DNA of 20,248 nucleotides, taken from positions 1-20,248 of the forward strand of contig JAWUVO010000118.1 of assembly GCA_034112325.1 (NCBI GenBank). Reading direction: 5' to 3'. The notes under the pieces are model-generated. The model was not told the DNA's origin. It did no database searches and saw nothing but the letters and a program-made list of their open reading frames with translations. Positions within the stretch are counted from its first letter, which is position 1; each line of letters begins with the position of its first letter. The stretch comes from Bermanella sp034112325 (GTDB lineage: Bacteria; Pseudomonadota; Gammaproteobacteria; Pseudomonadales; Oceanobacteraceae). The position numbers and the translations under genes are program-made. This document shows, piece by piece, positions 7,262-14,762 of this stretch.

Positions 7262-7618
7262 ATGGCATATCAAGAAACATATCAATACGCTTGGATAGTC
7301 TATCTACTGGCATCGGTAGGTATGTATTATGTAGTGGTAAAACTGTGTAAATACTGGAAAAATGAAGACCGAAAAAATTATTTTAAAATGATTTCTGCGG
7401 TCATATTGTTTACCCCTGCAGGCCACGCAGTAGACGGTATTTCAGTAATTGCACCAGCTTATATAGTGACACTGGGAGAATTACTTCAAAACGGTCCCAA
7501 AGCCGCTATGTCAGGACTGATGCCACTGCTACTTGCTTTACTGCTTGGTGCAGTATTATTAGCCATTCAAGCATTTATAAAATCTAAGAAAGCATCTAAA
7601 CAAGTAGCTAGGTCTTAA
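7262..7618 (+). CDS. Small integral membrane protein, function unknown
   Basis: A 118-residue hydrophobic protein that I do not recognise by name. Probable membrane segments are at about 8-28, 42-73 (one long or two short segments) and 82-107, followed by a basic tail (KSKKASKQVARS) that probably faces the cytoplasm. No cofactor or catalytic motif is seen. It follows ycgN after 36 bp and precedes the next gene by 5 bp, so it is probably the penultimate gene of the dnaX-to-DUF6164 run. AAGAG before the ATG is a modest ribosome-binding site. Confidence 0.75.
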   Translation: MAYQETYQYAWIVYLLASVGMYYVVVKLCKYWKNEDRKNYFKMISAVILFTPAGHAVDGISVIAPAYIVTLGELLQNGPKAAMSGLMPLLLALLLGAVLLAIQAFIKSKKASKQVARS

Positions 7619-7623
7619 TTATT

Positions 7624-7986
7624 ATGCCGACACTTTTACTAAAATTAAAAAATGTACCTGAAGACGAGTACACTGAAATCTGTGAGTTATTAGAACAAAA
7701 TCAAATATCTCACTACGAAACTAATGTGGGTTTTTGGGGGATTGGTATGGCTGCTATATGGCTGCGCGATCCTGAGCAATTAACAGCGGCACATGAATTA
7801 CTGAACGAATATACGAAAAGTCGACAAGTGGCTGCTAAGCAGGCTTATGAGCAAGCCTTACAATCTGGTCAGGCTCGTACACTGCTAAATACGTTTCAGC
7901 AACAGCCTTTAATATTTATACTTTATTGTCTTGGGTTGTTTGTCATTATTGCTTTAAGCACGTTGCCATTCTTGGGTATGTTGTAG
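7624..7986 (+). CDS. DUF6164-like protein with a C-terminal membrane anchor
   Basis: A 120-residue protein. The N-terminal half, TLLLKLKNVPEDE (3-15) and ISHYETNVGFWGIGMAAIWLRD (29-50), is an alpha/beta fold resembling DUF6164 and, more distantly, DUF2007-type putative signal-transducing proteins. The middle (55-92) is charged and helical. Residues 95-118 form a single transmembrane helix at the C-terminus, so the soluble domain would be cytoplasmic. The family assignment is from memory of its N-terminal pattern, and no function is known. The gap to the previous gene is only 5 bp. The next gene is convergent and ends 2 bp away, with no visible terminator between them. Confidence 0.75.
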   Translation: MPTLLLKLKNVPEDEYTEICELLEQNQISHYETNVGFWGIGMAAIWLRDPEQLTAAHELLNEYTKSRQVAAKQAYEQALQSGQARTLLNTFQQQPLIFILYCLGLFVIIALSTLPFLGML

Positions 7987-7988
7987 GC

Positions 7989-8318
7989 CTAGTCTTTATC
8001 TGACTTTTTTATTTTAGGTGAGCATTTAATACAAGTGCACTTTGCCATGTGGCCATTAGCGGTTAAGTTATTTGGTAAAAAATCTTCTAGCAACTCGAAG
8101 CTTATCTCTACGCTATCTTCTTTTTTAGCTATATCTTCTTGTATGGCCATATTAGTTAGGGTAGGTATGTCAGTCTCATCCCATGAAATACCTTTGATTG
8201 ACTGATTAATTTCAATCATGGCTTTTGTCTCTTTTATCCGTCGTTGAATAATCATCTCTGGGCTTAGAGTTAAAGTACGAGCTATTTTACGAGTTTTAGA
8301 TTTATTCTTTGTAGTCAT
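7989..8318 (-). CDS. Small hypothetical protein with a C-terminal Cys cluster
   Basis: A 109-residue soluble protein that I do not recognise. The N-terminus is very basic (TTKNKSKTRKIARTLTL), the middle is acidic (58-80), and near the C-terminus it reads HMAKCTCIKCSPKIKK, a CxCxxC cluster that could bind a metal. AGAGG lies 5 nt before the ATG on the minus strand, a good ribosome-binding site that supports a real gene. It diverges from the response regulator at 8559 across a 240-bp region rich in repeats, so the two may share regulation. It could be a nucleic-acid-binding or adaptor protein, but nothing in the sequence proves this. Confidence 0.6.
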   Translation of the reverse strand: MTTKNKSKTRKIARTLTLSPEMIIQRRIKETKAMIEINQSIKGISWDETDIPTLTNMAIQEDIAKKEDSVEISFELLEDFLPNNLTANGHMAKCTCIKCSPKIKKSDKD

Positions 8319-8407
8319 CCTGACCTCTGTGAAAATTATTCCATTAAACAGTAATTTTTAAGATATTAGGTTTATGCGCTAATGTCATGAGATTTTACTA
8401 TTTTTTT

Positions 8408-8490
8408 ATTAGCGTTGATAGCCTGCTAATTTAGTTGAATATGGTTATGAAAACTTATTATTTTTTCCATTAGGGTTAATAGCCCGATAA
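8408..8490. repeat. Two imperfect 22-bp direct repeats in the divergent intergenic region
   Basis: Segments 8408-8429 and 8469-8490 match at 18 of 22 positions (shared core ATTAGxGTTxATAGCC, ending TAA), with starts 61 bp apart, and each follows a T-run. Copy 1 also has TTAGC/GCTAA inverted ends. They lie between the divergent gene starts at 8318 and 8559, the expected place for operator sites. Confidence 0.5.
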
Positions 8491-8537
8491 CCAAAAAATC
8501 TTATGTTTGGCATTAATTGACCAGTTAATGTTATCGG
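8484..8537. promoter_or_regulatory. Nested dyads upstream of the response regulator gene
   Basis: CCGATAAC (8484-8491) and GTTATCGG (8530-8537) are perfect inverted copies. Inside them CATTAA (8511-8516) and TTAATG (8525-8530) form a second dyad over the predicted -35 box. The position fits an operator or autoregulatory site of a dimeric regulator; this is inference. Confidence 0.4.
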
Positions 8538-8546
8538 TTTTATTGT
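8517..8546 (+). promoter_or_regulatory. Predicted sigma70 promoter of the response regulator gene
   Basis: TTGACC (8517-8522) and TATTGT (8541-8546) are 18 bp apart. The expected start near 8553 is only about 6 nt before the ATG at 8559. No Shine-Dalgarno sequence is present, so the transcript may be nearly leaderless. Confidence 0.4.
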
Positions 8547-8558
8547 ATTATTTCAGCT

Positions 8559-9164
8559 ATGAAAATAGCCCAAGCTACTCCCCTAGAAATCCTTATTATA
8601 GATGATCATCCACTGTATTTAGATGGTCTAGAGATGATGCTTACACATTCTCTTGATAATATTATTGTACATAAAGCAAATACACTAGATGCTGCGAAAG
8701 AGATTCTATTTAAGGATATAAGCTTAGACCTTATATTGCTTGATATTAATCTAAATGGTGATAATGGCTTTGATTTATGTTTATCGGATGAATTTAAAAA
8801 CCAACCAATTGCTATCTTATCTGCCATTGATAGCCCAGCCAGTATTTTGCAGGCCAAGCAATTAGGGTTGCTTGGATTTTTAAGTAAGGGTGTTAATAAC
8901 GATATACTAACAAATGATATAAGCCGTCTTTTAAGCGGTGAAACTGTTTTCCCTTTTCGTTCGCAAGAATCTTCTAAGCTAACACCAAGGCAGTTTGAAG
9001 TGTTGCAGCTATTGGCAGAAGGCTACCCTAACAAAACCATATGTAAGCAGCTTGATTTAACCGAGGCTACGGTTAAAACACACTTAAGGGCTTTGTTTAA
9101 TATTCTTAATGTAAATACCAGAACAGAGTGCGTTAATGTTGCTCGTAAAGAGCATATTATATGA
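8559..9164 (+). CDS. NarL/FixJ-type response regulator (REC + LuxR HTH)
   Basis: A 201-residue cytoplasmic regulator. Residues 9-125 form a receiver domain with acidic pocket D15/D16 (ILIIDDHPLY), phosphoacceptor D62 (LILLDINLNGDNG), S88 and K110. Residues 140-197 form a LuxR-type helix-turn-helix (LTPRQFEVLQLLAEGYPNKTI and ATVKTHLRALFNILNVNTR). It presumably binds DNA as a dimer when phosphorylated. Its 3' end overlaps that of the convergent hybrid kinase by 8 bp, and this kinase is the obvious partner candidate. Upstream DNA contains direct repeats and dyads that could be its own targets. No Shine-Dalgarno sequence is visible before the ATG. Confidence 0.92.
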   Translation: MKIAQATPLEILIIDDHPLYLDGLEMMLTHSLDNIIVHKANTLDAAKEILFKDISLDLILLDINLNGDNGFDLCLSDEFKNQPIAILSAIDSPASILQAKQLGLLGFLSKGVNNDILTNDISRLLSGETVFPFRSQESSKLTPRQFEVLQLLAEGYPNKTICKQLDLTEATVKTHLRALFNILNVNTRTECVNVARKEHII

Positions 9165-10827
9165 TTTTTAATAACGACGATTTTAGCTTAGATGGGCTGA
9201 TTGGTTTTTGAATAAACTTGCACTTATTAAGAATATCTAAGCTTGTTATTTTTTGTGAAGAGATGAGAATACTTGGAATACATTTCTCATGACATTCTTG
9301 GATAATAGTTTCACCGCAGCCATCATTTAAATTCCAGTCACATATTACACAATTTAAATCTTCATTTATTAAGCTAATACCGTGCTGCACTCCATTTGCA
9401 CTAATCACAGTATAATTCCAAGCTTTAAGTATTGCAGAAATTGTATTAATAATTTCTTGGTCATCATCAATTATTAAAATTGTTTTTTGATTGTTGCCTG
9501 TAGTTTGTTCAGACTTTAATTCTCTATTGTCTAAGGGTAATGCTATAGAAAAAATTGTACTATTTTTAGTACTTTCAAAGCTAAGTTCATGCTCTAGCTT
9601 TTTGCAGAAATTATAAACAATCGACAGACCTAGTCCTAATCCCTCAATAGCGTCATTACCTTTGGTGAACTCAGAAAACATACTGTTTTGTACTTCTTTT
9701 GAGATTCCTTTGCCGTTGTCCATAATACTAAGTTTAATATCGTTTGCTATTATTTCACTCTTTATACTAATAACATCGCAGCCACTATGCCTAATAGAGT
9801 TTTCGATTAGGTTATTAATCACTCGACTAAGGATTGTAAAATCACTAATAACATTTACTTCATCTACATTTATCTCAAGTCTAATACCTTTATTGTTTAA
9901 ACGTTCAGAAACCCCATCAGTAAGTTGAGTGACTAATTCCTTTAAATTTATTCTTTCATGAATAGGTTTGACTAGATTAAAATTAATTTTAGACATATCT
10001 AGCATCTGAATAAACATCGAGTTTAACGATTCTATACCACTATTAAGCCTTGATATTTTATCGTTGTCAGGCAAATCAGACATAAGCGACTGACTGATTA
10101 ATGAAATCCCCTGCAGTGGTTGGCGTATGTCGTGGCTAGCTGCCGCAAGATATATATTTTTTTTATTAATAGAAGCTAATGTATTTTCATGGTGGATGTC
10201 TAGAGCTCGTTTTCTTAGAAAATTACCCCGTTGATTATATTCATTCACATAGGCGCCAATTGCCGCTGAAATTAGGATGATTGACAAAAATAAAATGTTA
10301 TTTAAATAATCAGGGAAACTGAAATAATATAATGGCTCGGTCATAGCGTAGATTATTACTACGGTTATATTTAGTAATAACGCTGTGTAAAATGGCAAAG
10401 CCATAATAAAAAACCCATACATCATGGTAACCATTAGGCCTTCATAGGGTAGGTTGATTCCTCTAATATGGGTGTACCAAATAATATAGATAATACTAAG
10501 GCTAGTTAGTAAATGCGTTGAACTGTAAATTAATAGGTAATATTTAGGCGGTTTAAAGCATAGCCATAGTGTAGTGATAATAATAATAGGTATTACGAAA
10601 ACTAATCTAATTACTGAAGTGTGAGCTGCAATATGAGATTGTAGAAATACCCAATCAAAAATACAAAATACAATAATAAAAATAATAGCCGACAAACCAA
10701 CCGTAACTACACGGTTTAATATACGTTTACGAACTACCTTTTTAAATTCTAATTCTAAAGATCTAGGGAAAACCAGCCAAGGAAATCCCTTGGCGATTGT
10801 TTGGTTGACTGCAGTAAGAATATCCAT
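9157..10827 (-). CDS. Hybrid sensor histidine kinase/response regulator
   Basis: A 556-residue membrane kinase. The N-terminal part has about six transmembrane helices (around 42-60, 72-91, 97-117, 131-160 as two segments, and 176-194) and no large periplasmic domain. A HisKA domain follows with H232 in AAASHDIRQPLQG, then a HATPase domain: N-box NNLIENSIRH (338-347), G1 DNGKG (370-374), G2 GLGLGLS (396-402). The C-terminal receiver (448-556) has D454/D455, phosphoacceptor D497 in CDWNLNDG, and K541. The AASHDIRQPLQ type is found in kinases paired with NarL-like regulators. It is 45 bp downstream of the lipase foldase gene on the same strand and convergent with the regulator at 8559. The stimulus is unknown. 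Confidence 0.92.
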   Translation of the reverse strand: MDILTAVNQTIAKGFPWLVFPRSLELEFKKVVRKRILNRVVTVGLSAIIFIIVFCIFDWVFLQSHIAAHTSVIRLVFVIPIIIITTLWLCFKPPKYYLLIYSSTHLLTSLSIIYIIWYTHIRGINLPYEGLMVTMMYGFFIMALPFYTALLLNITVVIIYAMTEPLYYFSFPDYLNNILFLSIILISAAIGAYVNEYNQRGNFLRKRALDIHHENTLASINKKNIYLAAASHDIRQPLQGISLISQSLMSDLPDNDKISRLNSGIESLNSMFIQMLDMSKINFNLVKPIHERINLKELVTQLTDGVSERLNNKGIRLEINVDEVNVISDFTILSRVINNLIENSIRHSGCDVISIKSEIIANDIKLSIMDNGKGISKEVQNSMFSEFTKGNDAIEGLGLGLSIVYNFCKKLEHELSFESTKNSTIFSIALPLDNRELKSEQTTGNNQKTILIIDDDQEIINTISAILKAWNYTVISANGVQHGISLINEDLNCVICDWNLNDGCGETIIQECHEKCIPSILISSQKITSLDILNKCKFIQKPISPSKLKSSLLKII

Positions 10828-10872
10828 GACTCAGTTTGCCTGTGATAGCGGGCATGCTCAAGTAAATAAATA

Positions 10873-11901
10873 TTAATGGCGGGTTTCAGCCAGCTCCCAT
10901 GCCTTTACCATGCTGTACTCTTCATCTGTAAAATATGTGTTAGCCAGATTAGCTATTTCTATCTGTTGGTTTTCTGCCGTTAACTTTTGAGCGTATATAT
11001 CTTTTTTGGCTTGGTTATATCGATCATATGACAGTTTTAAATTAACTTGGCTCTGATAATCATTAACTATTTCTTCTGCTTGTTCTGAGTCGAAGTTTTG
11101 ATAGGCAAATTCACGCATTTCTTCCATGCTAGGTTGCTTAGCCAGTTTATTGTTATAAGCTTGCATTACTTCAATTTGCTGCTCTTGGTGTTGAATAATA
11201 TCAGCCATTTCTTGTGGTAATTGTTGCCTAGCATTTTCTTTGATTACTTGGCGTTCAGCATCGCTTAATTCACCATTTAAATCTGTTTTCATATTTGTAA
11301 TTGTATATTGAGCATAGGCTTCATCTTCAAAAAACATAGCGCTTGCGACGTTTTCTCCTAAGTGAGTTCTACGAATATCATAAAGAGTTTGTAGTCCTTG
11401 CTGTAACTTTTCAAAGCGATACTGAGCATCAATTTCTGAGCGTTGTGCATCGACTTCTTGAGCGAGTGCATCAAATGCAAATTCTTTATATGCTAGGTAG
11501 TCTTCAAGAATTTTCATAGCCTGCTGGGCTGCTGACTCGGGCAGTTGCTGGTAAATATGTAATCGCATTCTTTGTAGGGCCTGCTCGGGGGTCACTTGTC
11601 CTACGCTGCTTAAAAAGTAATCGATAAAGGACTTTAACTCTCCATCAATAATTAAATTTCCTGCACTATCGGCTCTAATTAAGCCTGCTATTTCAGTATC
11701 AATACTGTCTAAAGAATAGGGTGTTTCTAGCTCAGAAAAGTCCAGTTTTAAGCTGTTAACTTTTTCGACTATTTGTTTTGAATTTTTTAATGGATTTTGA
11801 CTTTTAGGGATTTCGTTTGATGTGTATACATTTGATTCATTACTAAATATATAAGCGAATACGAACACGGCTAGTAAACTAATGGCAAAAACTATTTTCA
11901 T
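10873..11901 (-). CDS. lifO: Lipase-specific foldase (lipase chaperone)
   Basis: A 342-residue protein with an N-terminal membrane anchor (about 3-19). A variable linker follows, then a long helical periplasmic domain that wraps the lipase and lets it reach its active fold. The family signature RxxFDYxLSAxGE is present as KSFIDYFLSSVGQ (90-102), with four conserved positions changed. Downstream, RRTHLGENVASAMFFEDEAYAQY (177-199) matches the family's second conserved block. I chose the ATG at 11901, which has AGGTG 8 nt upstream; an in-frame TTG at 11925 gives a poorer Cys/Arg-rich start. It lies 58 bp after the lipase gene, the usual lipase-foldase order. The usual symbol is lifO (also lipB or lif). 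Confidence 0.9.
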   Translation of the reverse strand: MKIVFAISLLAVFVFAYIFSNESNVYTSNEIPKSQNPLKNSKQIVEKVNSLKLDFSELETPYSLDSIDTEIAGLIRADSAGNLIIDGELKSFIDYFLSSVGQVTPEQALQRMRLHIYQQLPESAAQQAMKILEDYLAYKEFAFDALAQEVDAQRSEIDAQYRFEKLQQGLQTLYDIRRTHLGENVASAMFFEDEAYAQYTITNMKTDLNGELSDAERQVIKENARQQLPQEMADIIQHQEQQIEVMQAYNNKLAKQPSMEEMREFAYQNFDSEQAEEIVNDYQSQVNLKLSYDRYNQAKKDIYAQKLTAENQQIEIANLANTYFTDEEYSMVKAWELAETRH

Positions 11902-11959
11902 GGAAATACACCTACATCTTTTCAATTTATCAAATGCACTTCCGTGTGCTAGTTATTTC

Positions 11960-12907
11960 TTACAGTCCTTTACCCTTTAAGCGATTTGCATGCTTAGTAT
12001 AAAGAGATAGAGGTTCTGTCCAACCGTGAATTCCAAAAACATGGTTGATCGCATCAATGTGGTTCATATGGTAGCTGTCACCAACAACTTGTCCTAAATA
12101 AGTTGCACAAACACCTACTAGACCATCACTTTTTTCATTACCAAACACTTTCGATGTTAGGTATAAAAAGCCGTCAGATATATCAGTGAAATTGGTAGTC
12201 GCATCGTCACCTGTCCAAGAGAACAGTTTAATATTCTTACCATTAACATTATGATTCTCTGAACTCTTAGCGCAATAACCTGATGTATTAATTCCCCATG
12301 GAGTATAACTATTAATGTTATTAGTAGCAGGAGTCGTTAATGTCTCAAGTGCGTCTATAGAACTTTGAGTAAGATCTTGGCCATTTGATGAGATTGCATC
12401 CACTATATTTCCAAGCGCATTGGCAACACTTCCAATTGTCGTTTCTGCGATTGAGCCTTCAGGAATCACACCGCGTAGAAAATCAGCTACTTTCGAGCCT
12501 TTATTAACACCGTTAATAGAGGTAATTGAAGCAATATAGTCCTTTGTATTACCGTAATTAAGCAAGATTCGTGAGGTAGGAGAGCCCTGAGAGTGAGCAA
12601 AAATATTAACTTTTCCAGAGCCATATTTCTGAGCACAGCTTTTTACCTGTGGCGCTAACTGCGCAGCACGGTCAAAACTAGATGCAAAGCTGCTAACAGC
12701 TGAAACACATACTTTTGCCCCATCTTTTTGCAGGCTGTAAGGCACGCGATAAAAATAGTCTACGATGTTGCCTATGCTATCAAAGCCAGACACGCCATGA
12801 ACTAATAAGATCGGGTGTTTTGTTTTAGTGTATCCCCACCAAGCTAAGCTTGAATTTGAGAATAGCACTAACAGAAGGGCACTAAGCCCAAAGGTAATTG
12901 CACGCAT
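11960..12907 (-). CDS. Secreted triacylglycerol lipase, subfamily I.1/I.2-like, divergent
   Basis: A 315-residue alpha/beta-hydrolase. A Sec signal peptide (1-22, ending NSSLA) precedes WWGYTKTKHPILLVHGVSGFD with the oxyanion-hole region. Predicted catalytic triad: S106 in AHSQG, D261 in KSDGLVGVC and H283 in HMNHID; the family disulfide pair is C212 and C267. The end, SLYTKHANRLKGKGL, matches Pseudomonas lipases. It hydrolyses long-chain acylglycerols after foldase-assisted folding and, in relatives, type II secretion. Unusual points are A104 where Gly is typical (GHSxG), GVNKGS where the family has GAPHKGS, and an extra cysteine pair, C67 and C91. I chose the ATG at 12907 with GTGGA 7 nt upstream; an in-frame GTG at 12919 would overlap that site. 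Confidence 0.9.
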   Translation of the reverse strand: MRAITFGLSALLLVLFSNSSLAWWGYTKTKHPILLVHGVSGFDSIGNIVDYFYRVPYSLQKDGAKVCVSAVSSFASSFDRAAQLAPQVKSCAQKYGSGKVNIFAHSQGSPTSRILLNYGNTKDYIASITSINGVNKGSKVADFLRGVIPEGSIAETTIGSVANALGNIVDAISSNGQDLTQSSIDALETLTTPATNNINSYTPWGINTSGYCAKSSENHNVNGKNIKLFSWTGDDATTNFTDISDGFLYLTSKVFGNEKSDGLVGVCATYLGQVVGDSYHMNHIDAINHVFGIHGWTEPLSLYTKHANRLKGKGL

Positions 12908-12936
12908 ATTATATTCCACTTGTTATTTTTATTTGT

Positions 12937-12972
12937 GAAGTTTGTTTTTCGCTTTCAGAAAAACAACACTTC
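12937..12972 (-). promoter_or_regulatory. Long inverted repeat in the lipase leader
   Basis: GAAGTTTGTTTTTC (12937-12950) and GAAAAACAACACTTC (12958-12972) are inverted copies with a single bulged base and a 7-nt loop. It ends 30 bp before the lipase ATG. It could be an operator dyad or a 5' UTR hairpin. No clear -35 box is visible nearby. Confidence 0.5.
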
Positions 12973-13029
12973 ATGGTATACAATGTGAATTATTTAAGCA
13001 TCGCCCATTTGGATGGGGCTAAATGCGTC

Positions 13030-13047
13030 AAAAAGCAATAGGCTTTT
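13030..13047 (-). terminator. Probable weak terminator of the symporter gene
   Basis: AAAAGC (13031-13036) and GCTTTT (13042-13047) pair with a 5-nt loop. On the minus strand this gives a stem followed by a short U-tract 9 nt after the symporter stop. A second stem, CCCAT (13004-13008) with ATGGG (13013-13017), lies just beyond and may contribute. Confidence 0.4.
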
Positions 13048-13055
13048 AGTCTGAT

Positions 13056-14618
13056 TTAGTCTGATTTAGGCATGTCGTAAACGGTCAAACCCGATAGGTC
13101 TTTTTGGGTTGGAAATACTTTTGCAGCAACTATATAGGTCACAACAAACATAATTACGTTGCCCACAAACCCCGTGTAATACAGGTCAAATGGGACAGTA
13201 ATGCTGTCTGGGAGCATTGCGTTTTTGCTTAACAGTGTCCAACCTGTAAATATCATTGTGGCCACTAAGCCCATCCATACCGCACGTGCGTCGCCTTGTT
13301 TAGTAAAAAAGCCAATTAGATACAGGCCCAATAAACCGCCGCCTAAAATGCTTGTCAGAATTGTTGCTGTGTCTTGCAATGTTTTAGTTTCTGCATTTGC
13401 AAGGTAAATGGCTCCAGATATCATCAGTATTGAAGTAATAGTCGCTATTAGCCACGCGGCTTTTAAATAATGACGATCTTCTTTGCCTGGTTTTAAATGT
13501 CGGCGATAAATGTCTACAACTGACACTGTAGATATTGCGTTAATAGAGCTGTCTAAAGACGACATAGCCGCAGCTAAGGCCGACGCAATAACCAAGCCTG
13601 CAATACCAGCTGGTAAGTGGTTACTAATAAAGTAAGGAAGAATGCCTTCAGCCGCACGGGTACCATCAAGCATTTCGGCCGCTGGAACCGCCGGAAACTG
13701 CTGAAAAAATACAAACAAAGCCGTGCCTAAGAACATATAGAATGCCCAAATAGGTAATGAGCTGGCCACTGCAATAAACATAGCTTTACGTGCTTCTGGA
13801 GTGGACTTAGCTGCACAGTAACGCTGTACAGTGTTTTGATTTGAAGAATATTCGGTTAACCAAGCAATTAAGCCAATAAATAACATCATACTAATGGTTT
13901 TTTCATCAAAGCTAATGCCCCAATCAACACTTTGCAAAGTGCCATTTTCTAATACGCTAAAGCTTAATTTATTAAACTCGTCGGCTACGCTAAATATTTG
14001 AGCTAAGCCACCGGGTAACGCATCTATAATTACCCAAAGGCATAACAAGCCCCCTAATAATAAAACGATGGTTTGCATTACATCTGTCCAAATGACCGCA
14101 TCAATACCACCAATAATGGTATAGGTGGCTACTATCACACCGCCCAATATAATCGCCCAAGTAGAACTCAAACCCGTTAACTCTTGAATTAATAACGACA
14201 GCAAAAACAAGATCATGCTGACACGTACTATTTGCGCAATGATAAAGGCTATGGCGCCGTAAACACGAACAGAGGGTCCAAAACGGTCTTCTAGGTATTC
14301 ATAAGCTGAAGTGACTTTACCGCGTCGGAAAAATGGTAGAAAGAAATAAGCCGCAAACAAAATTCCAATGGGTAGCATTAAATTAGGCACAAAACGTAAC
14401 CAAGATGTTTTGAATGCATCGCCAGGGTAAGCCAAAAATGTAATAGAGCTAATAGAAGTTCCCACCAGCGACAGGCCAATTACCCAGCCACTAAAGCTGC
14501 GTCCGCCTACAAAATACTCTTCTGTACTGGTGTTTTTACGGGAAAAGTAAAACCCTACACCTGTAATGATCAATAAATAGCCAACTAACGCGGCAATGTC
14601 TAAAGCGTGTAAATTCAC
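13056..14618 (-). CDS. Sodium:solute symporter (SSS family)
   Basis: A 520-residue inner-membrane transporter with about 13 hydrophobic segments. It uses the sodium gradient to import a small solute. Family features are YFVGGRSFSGWVIGLSLVGTSIS (35-57), the region around AYEYLEDRFG (104-113), GGIDAVIWTDVMQ (169-181) and AAAMSSLDSSINAIST (347-362). The substrate cannot be read from the sequence; sugars, carboxylates, amino acids and nucleobases are all possible. The neighbouring purine deaminase gene is on the same strand, but a terminator lies between, so a shared pathway is only suggested. The start is GTG at 14618 with AGG 7 nt upstream. A 10-bp tandem duplication spans its stop codon. Confidence 0.9.
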   Translation of the reverse strand: MNLHALDIAALVGYLLIITGVGFYFSRKNTSTEEYFVGGRSFSGWVIGLSLVGTSISSITFLAYPGDAFKTSWLRFVPNLMLPIGILFAAYFFLPFFRRGKVTSAYEYLEDRFGPSVRVYGAIAFIIAQIVRVSMILFLLSLLIQELTGLSSTWAIILGGVIVATYTIIGGIDAVIWTDVMQTIVLLLGGLLCLWVIIDALPGGLAQIFSVADEFNKLSFSVLENGTLQSVDWGISFDEKTISMMLFIGLIAWLTEYSSNQNTVQRYCAAKSTPEARKAMFIAVASSLPIWAFYMFLGTALFVFFQQFPAVPAAEMLDGTRAAEGILPYFISNHLPAGIAGLVIASALAAAMSSLDSSINAISTVSVVDIYRRHLKPGKEDRHYLKAAWLIATITSILMISGAIYLANAETKTLQDTATILTSILGGGLLGLYLIGFFTKQGDARAVWMGLVATMIFTGWTLLSKNAMLPDSITVPFDLYYTGFVGNVIMFVVTYIVAAKVFPTQKDLSGLTVYDMPKSD

Positions 14619-14762
14619 TTGAGGGCCTATATTTCTTTATTATTGTAATGGCGGCAGATTGTAGCAAAACACGCTGGTCTAGGTTAGTGGCAATGATACT
14701 TCACGGCCCAATAAAGCCTAGCTATATGGTGAGACTTCAGTAATTTCGATCTATTAAGACAC

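Noticed and set aside
11902..11925. Upstream TTG start for the lipase foldase
   Set aside because: It would place the strong AGGTG ribosome-binding site inside the coding region and add a Cys/Arg-rich stretch before a normal membrane anchor.
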